21,632 nucleotides of DNA from JAGLTQ01 sp964605385 (lineage in GTDB: Bacteria; Pseudomonadota; Gammaproteobacteria; UBA6429; Thiohalophilaceae): NCBI GenBank assembly GCA_964605385.1, contig CAZSCK010000047.1, positions 1 to 21,632 on the forward strand, written 5' to 3'. Both the position numbers and the translations under genes were made by a program. The notes under the pieces are model-generated. The model ran no database searches. It was given only the letters and a program-made list of their open reading frames with translations, and was not told where the DNA came from. This document shows, one piece after another, positions 1-7,482 of the stretch. The number at the start of each line of letters is the position of its first letter. Position 1 is the first letter of the stretch.

Positions 1-609
1 GGTTGTTTAGGTTCATTAGAAACAGGCATGATGGGTGAAGAAGATGGCCACGGTGCTGAAGGCGCTTTGGACATGGAGCAGCTATTAACAGGTGTTCAAG
101 AAGCAGCAGATTTTGTTGAACAAACAAATGTTGATGCTTTAGCAATTGCTATCGGTACTTCACATGGTGCTTACAAATTCACTAAAGAACCTACTGGCGA
201 AGTTTTACGTATCGACCGTATTGAAGAAATTCATGCAAAACTTCCTAACACACATTTAGTTATGCACGGTTCATCTTCAGTGCCACAAGAATGGTTGAAA
301 ATCATCAACGACTTCGGTGGTGACATGAAGCAAACTTACGGCGTACCGGTTGAAGAAATCGTTAAGGGCATTAAATCAGGTGTTCGCAAGGTAAACATCG
401 ATACTGATTTACGTATGGCATCTACTGGTTCAATCCGTCGTCATATGAAAGAAAATCCTTCAAACTTTGATCCTCGTAAATTCTACAAAGAAGCTACGAA
501 TGCAATGAGAGAAATCTGTAAAGCACGTTTTGAATCATTTGGTTCAGCGGGTAATGCAGACAAAATCAAAGTTAAATCATTAGAAGAAATGATTAGCTTC
601 TACAAATAA
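1..609 (+). CDS. fba: Class II fructose-bisphosphate aldolase, Calvin-cycle subtype (5'-truncated by window edge)
   Basis: This is the C-terminal ~202 residues of a zinc-dependent class II aldolase, which interconverts fructose-1,6-bisphosphate with DHAP and glyceraldehyde-3-phosphate and can also make sedoheptulose-1,7-bisphosphate in the Calvin cycle. The reading frame is open from base 1, giving GCLGSLETG before the first internal ATG at 28, so the gene starts outside the window. Family landmarks are visible: GCLGSLETG followed by EDGHGAEG, the metal-ligand segment GTSHGAYKF, LVMHGSSSVP, and the phosphate-binding KVNIDTDLR followed by ASTGSIRRH. The tail EEMISFYK ends at TAA 607-609. The E-D-G-H-G insertion and the long C-terminus match the Calvin-type (CbbA-like, TIGR01521-like) subgroup rather than the E. 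coli FbaA type, as I recall the families. A strong terminator follows, so this is the last gene of its unit, probably a glycolysis/Calvin cluster to the left. Confidence 0.95.
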   Translation, partial: GCLGSLETGMMGEEDGHGAEGALDMEQLLTGVQEAADFVEQTNVDALAIAIGTSHGAYKFTKEPTGEVLRIDRIEEIHAKLPNTHLVMHGSSSVPQEWLKIINDFGGDMKQTYGVPVEEIVKGIKSGVRKVNIDTDLRMASTGSIRRHMKENPSNFDPRKFYKEATNAMREICKARFESFGSAGNADKIKVKSLEEMISFYK

Positions 610-634
610 GAATTTATTCTTAAAGTAGTATAAG

Positions 635-661
635 AAGGCGGGTTTTTTAACCCGCCTTTTT
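635..661 (+). terminator. Rho-independent terminator after fba
   Basis: A perfect 10-bp stem, AAGGCGGGTT (635-644) paired with AACCCGCCTT (649-658), encloses a TTTT loop and runs into a short T-rich stretch. It lies 26 bp after the aldolase stop codon and is the clearest intrinsic terminator in the window. The flanking A and T residues also make it usable in the opposite direction. Confidence 0.9.
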
Positions 662-707
662 ATTTATTACGTATTTATGTTAAAAGATACTTAGCTTAAA
701 TCGACCT

Positions 708-863
708 GTCATTGCGAGCGCAGCGTGGCATAAAATCGTATGGAACGATTTTGAACAAGCTTTGCTTGGCCCGCAGGGCGAAGGGCAGGACGCCCGGAGT
801 AATCTCATGATGAGAGCTCCGTAGCTGAAGATTACTTCAGTCATTTCATTCCTTCGTAATGAC
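708..863. repeat. Palindromic intergenic repeat, copy 1 (long, mosaic)
   Basis: The ends are inverted: GTCATTGCGAG at 708-718 and CCTTCGTAATGAC at 851-863. Inside are GCAGCGTGGCA (shared with the family), an 8-bp hairpin AAAATCGT/ACGATTTT (732-739/745-752), and a GC-rich middle with GGGC/GCCC pairing around 776-796. An AGTAATCT...AGATTACT pair lies further right. The right end, CAGTCATTTCATTCCTTCG, parallels the right ends of the copies at 11863 and 20681. At ~156 bp it is about 45 bp longer than those, so it looks like a family member with inserted or rearranged internal sequence. No protein-coding potential is credible; open frames across it are by chance. Confidence 0.75.
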
Positions 864-911
864 AAATGTTTATTGTTATCATTGGTTGAAATAATAGTAA
901 TAGGTTCAATT

Positions 912-1175
912 ATGTCAGACACAATACTAGAAAAAATCATACAGGAAATAACTAATGATCCTCGTTCAGGTCAATCATTGTTATTATTTGCTTTGGTAGC
1001 AACGCTTAATGTTGAAAAGACCGGCCACATGTATATGTTAGGTAAATTAAAAGAATTTACTCCAGAAAATCGAAAACTTGCGTATGAAGTGATTGAGTTA
1101 ATGGCCGTTAATGAATGTAGCCGTGAAATGTGGCAAGAAGCATTTAATAATATGGAAATAGCGATTAGAGGTTAA
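912..1175 (+). CDS. Small protein of unknown function, coupled to downstream glycosyltransferase
   Basis: An 87-residue soluble protein beginning MSDTILEKIIQEI. I do not recognise the family. It is predicted to be helical and rather acidic, with no signal peptide, membrane segment, Cys pair or DNA-binding motif visible. The frame is open further upstream to an ATG at 873, but that region lies just beyond the palindromic repeat. The start at 912 is preferred because the protein then opens with a normal soluble N-terminus; the ribosome-binding site before it (AGG about 7 bases upstream) is weak. Its stop TAA (1173-1175) shares a base with the next gene's ATG (TAATG), so translation of the glycosyltransferase is probably coupled to it. 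The coupling suggests a role with the membrane glycosyltransferase, but that is inference. Codon usage resembles that of its neighbours, which supports a real gene. Confidence 0.72.
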   Translation: MSDTILEKIIQEITNDPRSGQSLLLFALVATLNVEKTGHMYMLGKLKEFTPENRKLAYEVIELMAVNECSREMWQEAFNNMEIAIRG

Positions 1176-2707
1176 TGATGTCTAATTCAAGCATCGATAA
1201 AATAAATGGTCAGGCGCTTTTTTTTAAAGCACTAATCGCTGTATTCTTAATTCGTTTATTTTTGTCGGCTTGGCTTCCTATGACAGGTGATGAAGCCTAC
1301 TTCATCGTTTGGGGTAAAAATCTCGACTACGGTTATTATGATCACACCCCAATGGTTGGTTGGTTGCTTTCATTATTTTTAACGGTATCAGATGCAGCTT
1401 GGTGGCTTAGATTACCTTCTGTCGTTTTACCAATCTTATTATCGTATGGTATTTATCAAGCACTAAAAAGTTGTCAGCCTCAAGTTGCAGCTTGGGTGGC
1501 TTTGTGCTTTTTAGTTGCGCCAGTGAATGTTATAAATGTTTTAATTACAACAGACACCCCCTTAATAATTTTTAGTTTTGTTTCCGCATGGCTTTTATAT
1601 TCTGCATTATATGAAAGTGATACGGCTAAAGAATGGAGTGTAAAGTTTTTACTCTCAGGTTTGTTTTTGGGTTTAGCCTTTTTCTCTAAATATTTTGCGA
1701 TATTTTTAGGGCTAACTTATGGTATTTATATTGTTTTATTCCACAGAAATAAAAAGGGACTTTTAGGTCTATCACTTATCCTACTAATGGTTTCTCCTTT
1801 TGTTTTTCTTAATTTACTTTGGAATTATAATAATTGTTGGAATAATATTCTATTTAACTTATTTAACCGTACCGCAAGTGCGAATAATCCTGTTGTTAGT
1901 TTAGCTAAATATTTATTAATGTTAATTTATTTATTTTCTCCTCTGATAATTTTTTATGTTTTAAAAAACCGAAATAATTTTAAAAGTATTTATTCTGATA
2001 AGTTTAATAAATTTTATCTGTGGTTAGCGGTGTTCCCATTGTTTTTATTTTTACTGTTAGTGATTAGAAAACAAGTCGGTTTACATTGGGTCTTTAGCTT
2101 TTATCCTTTTGTATTTATTGCTTTTTCCGGGTTGTTAAATACAAAACAGTGGCGTTGGGTTTTCCATTTTATGTGGGTATTTAGTTTAATTCATATTTTA
2201 GCGTTGAGCAGTATTATGCTGTTGCCTGTAGAGACCTTTGCCAGTAAAAAAGAAGCGGTTGAAAATATTACAATTGGTAAATATCCAAATGAAGTTTTTT
2301 CTCAACTAGAGCAGTATGAAAAAGATTATCAATTTGCGACGATCAGTTATGGTATGTCATCAGTGGCATCATATTACACTCGTAAACACTTTATAGTTTT
2401 TGATAAAGCTTCATTTCATGCAAGAGAAGATGAGCGACTAGTTGATTATAGAAAACTAGAGGGTAAAAATATCCTTATATTTAAACGCACAGCAATAAAT
2501 TTAGATAAATATAGCCGATATTTTTCTAGTAGTGAGCGCAAGTCTTTTAAAGTGAGAGAAGCGACATTTGAACTGTTATTAGGAAAGGGCTTTAATTATA
2601 AATTATACCGCGAAGAAGTATTAAAAGAAATTAACCGTGATTTTTATGAAATTCCGAGTTGGTTACCCGTAGGGCAATGTGAGTTTAAATCTAAGTATAA
2701 TTTTTAG
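1175..2707 (+). CDS. ArnT/GT39-family (PMT_2-like) polyprenyl-phosphate-sugar glycosyltransferase
   Basis: A ~510-residue polytopic inner-membrane glycosyltransferase of the type that moves a sugar from a polyprenyl-phosphate carrier to an acceptor on the periplasmic face. The diagnostic first-loop motif is present near residues 36-60: TGDEAYFIVWGKNLDYGYYDH, split here as TGDEAYFIVWG and DYGYYDHTPM. The Asp-Glu pair is the expected catalytic/metal-binding acidic motif of GT-C enzymes. Roughly ten to twelve hydrophobic segments follow up to about residue 360, then a soluble ~150-residue C-terminal domain, as in ArnT-like proteins. A Shine-Dalgarno AGAGG at 1167-1171 lies 3 bases before ATG 1175 and 6 bases before ATG 1178, so the second ATG may be the true start. 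The gene converges on the polyprenyl-phosphate-pentose operon at 2737-8934, so its donor may be that lipid-linked sugar. The acceptor (lipid A, pilin, another glycan) cannot be seen. Codons are strongly AT-rich. Confidence 0.85.
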   Translation: MMSNSSIDKINGQALFFKALIAVFLIRLFLSAWLPMTGDEAYFIVWGKNLDYGYYDHTPMVGWLLSLFLTVSDAAWWLRLPSVVLPILLSYGIYQALKSCQPQVAAWVALCFLVAPVNVINVLITTDTPLIIFSFVSAWLLYSALYESDTAKEWSVKFLLSGLFLGLAFFSKYFAIFLGLTYGIYIVLFHRNKKGLLGLSLILLMVSPFVFLNLLWNYNNCWNNILFNLFNRTASANNPVVSLAKYLLMLIYLFSPLIIFYVLKNRNNFKSIYSDKFNKFYLWLAVFPLFLFLLLVIRKQVGLHWVFSFYPFVFIAFSGLLNTKQWRWVFHFMWVFSLIHILALSSIMLLPVETFASKKEAVENITIGKYPNEVFSQLEQYEKDYQFATISYGMSSVASYYTRKHFIVFDKASFHAREDERLVDYRKLEGKNILIFKRTAINLDKYSRYFSSSERKSFKVREATFELLLGKGFNYKLYREEVLKEINRDFYEIPSWLPVGQCEFKSKYNF

Positions 2708-2736
2708 GGTAAGTAGCAGTTAAATACTACGAAGGT

Positions 2737-3141
2737 TCATACCTTGCGAAATGAAAAATATTTATGTCCAAAGTAGCTGCTAATAACAGGGATACCCAGG
2801 CCAATTAAATGGGCAACTTCTTCAGGGTAATAATTAAAAGTAATGTAAGGAAAGAAGTATTCAGCTAAACCTACACTAATTAACCAGACCTGAATCACTG
2901 CAAAAATATTGACAATGGTAAAGTCACGAAGCTCATCTTTAAATGGACGGCCACTTTTTTCAAAAACATAATGTTTCGATAATAAAAAAGCCGTAATCAT
3001 GCCGACAAGGTATGCAAGTATAATTGCGTATCGGTAAGAAACCAGTTCACTAAAACCAATACGGCTGACAAAGTTAACTCCGGCTGAAAAGCCTCCGACG
3101 ATTAGAAATTGAAAAAACTCACTGTGTTTGGCTTTGATCAT
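2737..3141 (-). CDS. GtrA-family membrane protein, putative polyprenyl-phosphate-sugar flippase
   Basis: A 134-residue integral membrane protein with four hydrophobic segments at about residues 9-27, 37-57, 73-94 and 108-126, the standard GtrA topology and length. Family features include FLIVGGFSAGVNF near the N-terminus, LLSKHYVFE after the second helix and the C-terminal YFGHKYFSF. GtrA proteins are thought to flip bactoprenol-linked sugars across the inner membrane; a GtrA member (Rv3789) lies beside dprE1 in mycobacteria. Here it is the last gene of the DprE operon, 7 bp after the FAD oxidoreductase and 29 bp from the end of the converging ArnT-like gene. The best guess is that it flips, or helps to position, the lipid-linked pentose made by the upstream genes. 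The start ATG at 3141 gives the conserved N-terminus. Confidence 0.85.
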   Translation of the reverse strand: MIKAKHSEFFQFLIVGGFSAGVNFVSRIGFSELVSYRYAIILAYLVGMITAFLLSKHYVFEKSGRPFKDELRDFTIVNIFAVIQVWLISVGLAEYFFPYITFNYYPEEVAHLIGLGIPVISSYFGHKYFSFRKV

Positions 3142-3148
3142 AGTTTAT

Positions 3149-4441
3149 TTACAAGTTCGACATTTCTGCTAGTCGTTTTCCTAGATCAATACTTTCTGAA
3201 ATAGAACGATCTTCAGGATAATAATAAGATGTATCTGCAATGAATAAACCTTCTATTTCTGATCGCATTGGTGGTAGGTGGTGTGAAAAATCGGGTTGGC
3301 AAATCGGTTGAGCAAAAGCATAGCGCGCAACATTAATATCAATAAAATCTGAATCAGTTAACTCAGGATTAAGTTTGCTTAAATATGACTTAGCTTCATC
3401 GATAAACTGTTCATCAGACCATTTAAACTTATCTAATGATTGCGGCATATAATATGGGACATAAACCGTATGTTCAGATAAAGGACGTAAATTACTCATT
3501 TCGATTACACCCGGGATTTCGAAATTATCATCACTAATATTCAACCAGAAATTAGGTGTTACTGTTTTTTTTAGTTTAAAGAGTAAACACACGACACCAA
3601 TATTCTGAACTTGTTTGTATTGAGTGAGATGTTCATCAGGTAGTTGAGGGATCATTTTTGGCAGGTACTGTAGTGGAATAGTACTAATCACCTGATCGTA
3701 ATTTATTTCTTTATCTGCAAGCTTAACGCCGGTTACTATATTATTGTTATCACTAATGACTTCACTTACAGGTGTGTTAAGTAAAATTTGGCCACCTTCA
3801 TTTTCAATTTCCTGTTGTAAGCGCTTAAGTAAGGTTTCAGAACCATCTTCAATGTAGCCTAATGATTCCTGAAAAATACTACGACGTGATGAACCCATGC
3901 GGCGAATTCGAGCCCAAATCCAGGCTGCAGAAAGGTTATCTGTGTAGTGATGGAATTTAAGTTTAAAGAGTCTCTCCCACAAAATTTTATAGGACTTTTC
4001 ACCACCGCCTTTTTTTAACCAGTTAACCGCATCAATAGAATCAAGATCTTTCCATTGATCTTTTTTGCGTTTAGATGAAAAAAACATATGTGCGCCATAA
4101 CGCAGTTTTGAGATTAAATCGAGATGAGGAAATTTAAGTAACGAAAAAGGATCACCCCATTTATGAAGTTGACCGTTGTAGTAATACCCCATTTTTGTAT
4201 CAACCCAATGCAACTTGTCGCGCATGTTGAGTTCATCCATTAAATTAAATAAAGGATGATCTTGCCCACAGACAAAATGGTAGTAGCGTTCAATATCCAT
4301 TCCATTAAAGTCAAAGTGAGCAGACATGCCGCCTATGCGATCATCAAATTCATAGACATCAACTTGTTTGCCTTGTTTTGTTAATTCATAGGCTGCTGCT
4401 AGTCCCATTGGGCCAGCGCCAATAACGGCAACTTTTTTCAT
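3149..4441 (-). CDS. NAD(P)/FAD-dependent oxidoreductase (amine-oxidase/protoporphyrinogen-oxidase-like fold)
   Basis: A 430-residue flavoprotein. The N-terminal dinucleotide-binding motif GAGPMGLAAAYEL (Gly8, Gly10, Gly13) is followed by the ribose-binding acid in VYEFDDRIGGMS. The C-terminal FAD motif region reads GLFIADTSYYYPED then RSISESIDLG. This layout is typical of the large amine-oxidase/UDP-galactopyranose-mutase/desaturase-like flavoenzyme group. The substrate cannot be read from sequence. It sits between the NAD-dependent epimerase (whose TAG stop overlaps this gene's AGGA ribosome-binding site at 4449-4452) and GtrA, so it most likely acts on the lipid-linked sugar or the polyprenyl chain. 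The mycobacterial pathway has no obvious counterpart. No transmembrane helix is evident, so it is probably cytoplasmic or peripheral. Confidence 0.85.
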   Translation of the reverse strand: MKKVAVIGAGPMGLAAAYELTKQGKQVDVYEFDDRIGGMSAHFDFNGMDIERYYHFVCGQDHPLFNLMDELNMRDKLHWVDTKMGYYYNGQLHKWGDPFSLLKFPHLDLISKLRYGAHMFFSSKRKKDQWKDLDSIDAVNWLKKGGGEKSYKILWERLFKLKFHHYTDNLSAAWIWARIRRMGSSRRSIFQESLGYIEDGSETLLKRLQQEIENEGGQILLNTPVSEVISDNNNIVTGVKLADKEINYDQVISTIPLQYLPKMIPQLPDEHLTQYKQVQNIGVVCLLFKLKKTVTPNFWLNISDDNFEIPGVIEMSNLRPLSEHTVYVPYYMPQSLDKFKWSDEQFIDEAKSYLSKLNPELTDSDFIDINVARYAFAQPICQPDFSHHLPPMRSEIEGLFIADTSYYYPEDRSISESIDLGKRLAEMSNL

Positions 4442-4450
4442 TTTCTATTC

Positions 4451-5410
4451 CTAAAAATGCAGAACATATTTACTGTAGGTTTCATCAAGGTAAGTTTCTT
4501 TTAATGCTTGATCTAATGGGGTTGATTTAATTTCAAAAATATCCCACCAGGGAATAAGTTCAAATTCTTCATGAATAATAAGTGCTTTGAGTTGTGATGT
4601 TGTAAAAGGTGGGTCACGATCAACGATGGCATATATTTTTAATAAAATCCAAAACAGACTATAAGGAATATGCATGATCCAGGTACGTAAACCTAATGTT
4701 TTTTTAATGGCCTTGATAATATCAACATAGTCAATTTTTTCACGCCCGGTAATATTGAATATTTCATTATCAGGTTGTTTAAACATCGCACTTATAATGA
4801 TGTTACAAAAATCACCAACATAAAGAGGTTGACGCATAAACCGACCATGCGATGGTATAGGGAAAACGGGTATCTTCGCCATAAATCGTGATAACCAGCC
4901 GAGGTGTTTACGATCAAACCAACCAAACATCAGAGTTGGGCGTAAAATACAATGTGGAATGCCACAGTTAATAATTAAATTTTCCTGATCTTCCTTTGTT
5001 TGAGTATAAAAGTCGTCTGCTTCTGATTCCAGGACGGAAGAACTGATATGAACAATATAGGGTACATTATATTTCTTAGCCGAGTGAATTACTTTTTTGG
5101 TTGAGGTTACATTGTTGCGAATAAAGGGCTCAATCGTTAAACCACCAATCTGTGCCTGCAACATAATTATCATGTCTGCATTTTTCAGACTTGTTTGCCA
5201 CTCACCATCTTCTGCAAGATCAGCTTCAATCACTGTAATATCTGGATGAAGGTTCGCAAGCATTTTAGTGTTGTTTTTATGTTTATCAATCGCAACCAGA
5301 TTTGTATAACCCGCCTTCATTAAAAAGACGATTAGATTTTGTCCGACCAGGCCAGCAGCACCCGGGATAATAATTTTGCTGTCTTTTGATATTTCTATAA
5401 ATGAATTCAT
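4451..5410 (-). CDS. NAD-dependent epimerase/dehydratase family protein (extended SDR)
   Basis: A 319-residue extended short-chain dehydrogenase/reductase. The nucleotide-binding glycine motif is GAAGLVGQ (Gly17, Gly20, Gly23), with the acidic residue VAIDKH at the end of beta-2. The likely catalytic set is the Ser run HISSS (123-125), Tyr135 and Lys139 in DFYTQTKED. The LRPTLMFG and MRQPLYVGDFCN segments are typical of nucleotide-sugar epimerases and of the NDUFA9-like subgroup. The start ATG at 5410 overlaps the DprE2-like TGA as ATGA, indicating translational coupling. The substrate is unknown; membership of a polyprenyl-phosphate-pentose operon suggests a further modification of the sugar. 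A ~20-residue hydrophobic stretch near residues 246-262 (SLFWILLKIYAIV) may mediate membrane association. Confidence 0.86.
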   Translation of the reverse strand: MNSFIEISKDSKIIIPGAAGLVGQNLIVFLMKAGYTNLVAIDKHKNNTKMLANLHPDITVIEADLAEDGEWQTSLKNADMIIMLQAQIGGLTIEPFIRNNVTSTKKVIHSAKKYNVPYIVHISSSVLESEADDFYTQTKEDQENLIINCGIPHCILRPTLMFGWFDRKHLGWLSRFMAKIPVFPIPSHGRFMRQPLYVGDFCNIIISAMFKQPDNEIFNITGREKIDYVDIIKAIKKTLGLRTWIMHIPYSLFWILLKIYAIVDRDPPFTTSQLKALIIHEEFELIPWWDIFEIKSTPLDQALKETYLDETYSKYVLHF

Positions 5411-6144
5411 AGTGATAAATACTTAAATATTTTTTCTGGAATAGATTTAATGATGAACATGATATAACGCCAGAAGAAGGGCAGGTAAACAACTTCACGT
5501 TTTTTCTTGATAGCATTGTATATACCTTTGCTAATAACTTCCGGGTTTGCCCATAGAAATCCTTTTTTAAAGTCTTTAGTCATGGGCGTATCAACAAATC
5601 CAGGTTTAATGGTTAATACATGTACATTTGATTTTGATAGACGATTGCGTAGACCTTGTAAAAATATTGTTAATGCACCTTTAGCGGTGCCGTAAATATA
5701 ATTACTTTGACGACCACGATCACCTGATGGTGATGATATAACCGCAATACTACCAGAACCTTGTTGTTCCATTTGATTAGCTAAAATTGTGAGAAGAGAT
5801 ATCACACTTAAACAATTTATTTGTAATTCTTTAAGCGTATTTGCATAACTTTCAATAGAAGTATTCTGATCTGACAAAGTGCCATAAGCAATAAGTACGA
5901 TATCGATTGAACCCATGGTTTCAGTTACACGTGATATGAGGTCTGTATGTTGCTTATCATCGCTAAGATCGAGACATTCATAGTTAACATTTTTTGCTCC
6001 ACGAACAAGCATATCCTGTTTCATTGAAGCAAGTTTGTCTTCATTTCGTGCAACTAAATATAATGAATGTTCATCTGCAGCAAACAGACGTATGGTATGT
6101 TTTGCTATTGTAGAAGTTGCGCCTAATATTAATATGTTTGACAT
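5407..6144 (-). CDS. dprE2: DprE2-like SDR: polyprenylphosphoryl-2-keto-pentose reductase
   Basis: A 245-residue classical SDR. In mycobacteria DprE2 uses NADH to reduce the 2-keto intermediate made by DprE1, completing ribose-to-arabinose epimerisation on the lipid carrier. Visible features are an N-terminal cofactor loop GATSTIAKH (the family has GATS/GGTS rather than TGxxxGxG), YGTL in place of NNAG, and a catalytic triad of Ser138 (AVISSPSGDRG), Tyr151 and Lys155 (YIYGTAKG). PGFVDTPMT follows, and the C-terminus is hydrophobic (VVYLPFFWRYIMFIIK). The frame stays open upstream to 6261, but ATG 6144 is chosen because AGGA lies 7 bases before it and because the longer form would overlap the DprE1-like gene and add a non-SDR leader. 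It lies 13 bp after the DprE1-like gene, the same order as dprE1-dprE2. Confidence 0.87.
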   Translation of the reverse strand: MSNILILGATSTIAKHTIRLFAADEHSLYLVARNEDKLASMKQDMLVRGAKNVNYECLDLSDDKQHTDLISRVTETMGSIDIVLIAYGTLSDQNTSIESYANTLKELQINCLSVISLLTILANQMEQQGSGSIAVISSPSGDRGRQSNYIYGTAKGALTIFLQGLRNRLSKSNVHVLTIKPGFVDTPMTKDFKKGFLWANPEVISKGIYNAIKKKREVVYLPFFWRYIMFIIKSIPEKIFKYLSL

Positions 6145-6157
6145 GGGGTGTTCCTGT

Positions 6158-7477
6158 TTATTTTGGAGATATTCTACGCCTAAAATCAGATGAAAAATAT
6201 GGATCAATATATTGTTTAAACTCTTCCCAGTTTGGATAATATTTTGTGAAAAATTCTGCACTCATACGAGCATCTTTAGCCGGATATACCGAGCCAGAAA
6301 ATTTTAGCGTAATAACATCTAATTCATTTAACAGGTCTAAAGTTTTCTGACCACGATTAGGGAAATCTAAAGCTAAAGTTATGCCCGGGCGAGGAAATGA
6401 AAGCAGGCCAGGTGATTTAATATCACCAAATTCTTTTAATACACTAAGAAAAGAAGCCTGGCTGCTAGCTGAAATGAGCGTAAGCATTTCAGTCATGGCT
6501 TTTTCCCGATGTTCTTTTGGAATAACACACTGGTATTGCATAAAACCACGTTTACCATAAAGTCTGTTCCAGTTTTCAATAGCATCTAAGGGGTAGAAAA
6601 AAGGATCGTAATCAACTTTAGAATATTGTTTTATCGGTTTTTTAAAATAGAGATGATTAAAAGCATTAACAGTGTATTTATTTAAAAGAAAACCCGGAGC
6701 ATTAAAGGGTACAGAGAGTTTGGATGTTTTAAATTTATGTTTTTTCTTTGCTTCACAATGATTACCACGCATAAATAAACCACGCCCTAGTTCATCACCC
6801 GTAGCAAGACAGTCGATCCATGCTACGGTATATTCCCAGTCTTTATCAGACTCATCTGACAAACGGTAAAATTCCTGTAAATTATTAAAACGAATAGTTT
6901 CTTGCTCAATATTACTACCGGGTATTTTTTTTAATGAAAATTCAACCCAGTTAATTAAACCGGTTAAACCTAGCCCGCCAATTGTTGCATTAAACAATTC
7001 AATATTTTCAGTAGGGCTACAAATTAATCGTTCACCATTTGAACGTAGTAATTCAAATTTTATAACGTAACGTCCAAACGTTCCGGCTTTGTGATGGTTT
7101 TTTCCATGTACGTCATTTGCTAGTGCACCACCGACACTAATGTATTTAGTGCCAGGGGTTACAGGTAAAAACCAGTTATGCGGAATAATAAGTTGCAGGA
7201 TGTTTTCAAAAGTAACGCCCGCTTCACAGCGTAAAATGCCTTTTTCTCTATCGTATTCTATAAAATGGTCAAGGTGCTGAGTATCAAGAAGAATACCCTC
7301 TTTATTTTGACAGACATCACCATAACTTCGGCCCTGAGCATAGGCAAGAAATGAAGGCGTATCTGTTGCATCATCATTAGGTTCAGGAAATGAAAATGAA
7401 TCAGGGTAAACATGATAAACATCTTGTTTATTGTCATCTATTTTTGGGTAATGCCCCCATGATTGATAATTTTTCAT
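6158..7477 (-). CDS. dprE1: DprE1-like FAD-dependent polyprenylphosphoryl-ribose 2'-oxidase
   Basis: A 439-residue VAO/PCMH-type flavoprotein. DprE1 oxidises the 2'-OH of polyprenylphosphoryl-beta-D-ribose to the keto form. The FAD-binding half contains AYAQGRSYGDVCQN (44-57), LPVTPGTKYISVGGALAND (104-122) and HGKNHHKAGTFG (124-135), which closely parallel the mycobacterial IHGKNHHSAGSFG region. The substrate half contains FMQYQCVIP (312-320) and VYPAKDARMSAE (397-408), where Lys401 corresponds to the active-site Lys418 of M. tuberculosis DprE1. At the position of the benzothiazinone-reactive Cys387 (CVDFP) this protein has Ala369 (ALDFP). It follows the UbiA fusion gene by 5 bp and precedes the DprE2-like gene by 13 bp. 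No signal peptide or membrane helix is present. L-gulonolactone-oxidase-like enzymes are the alternative, but the HGKNHH motif and the gene context favour DprE1. Confidence 0.88.
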   Translation of the reverse strand: MKNYQSWGHYPKIDDNKQDVYHVYPDSFSFPEPNDDATDTPSFLAYAQGRSYGDVCQNKEGILLDTQHLDHFIEYDREKGILRCEAGVTFENILQLIIPHNWFLPVTPGTKYISVGGALANDVHGKNHHKAGTFGRYVIKFELLRSNGERLICSPTENIELFNATIGGLGLTGLINWVEFSLKKIPGSNIEQETIRFNNLQEFYRLSDESDKDWEYTVAWIDCLATGDELGRGLFMRGNHCEAKKKHKFKTSKLSVPFNAPGFLLNKYTVNAFNHLYFKKPIKQYSKVDYDPFFYPLDAIENWNRLYGKRGFMQYQCVIPKEHREKAMTEMLTLISASSQASFLSVLKEFGDIKSPGLLSFPRPGITLALDFPNRGQKTLDLLNELDVITLKFSGSVYPAKDARMSAEFFTKYYPNWEEFKQYIDPYFSSDFRRRISPK

Positions 7478-7482
7478 ATTTT

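Noticed and set aside
680..940. Open frame on the minus strand across the first repeat
   Set aside because: It lies mostly inside the palindromic repeat, has an unnatural composition and no ribosome-binding site; open by chance.
2713..2730. GTAG...CTAC pairing between the glycosyltransferase and GtrA genes as a terminator
   Set aside because: Only a 4-bp stem with a 10-base loop and no T tract.
5286..5516. 76-codon minus-strand frame overlapping the epimerase and DprE2-like genes
   Set aside because: It is the shifted frame of two well-supported coupled genes. Each has family motifs across the overlap, so it is neither a gene nor evidence of a frameshift.
6145..6261. Longer N-terminus for the DprE2-like protein
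   Set aside because: It would overlap the DprE1-like gene by over 100 bp and add a leader unlike SDRs. ATG 6144 has AGGA at good spacing.
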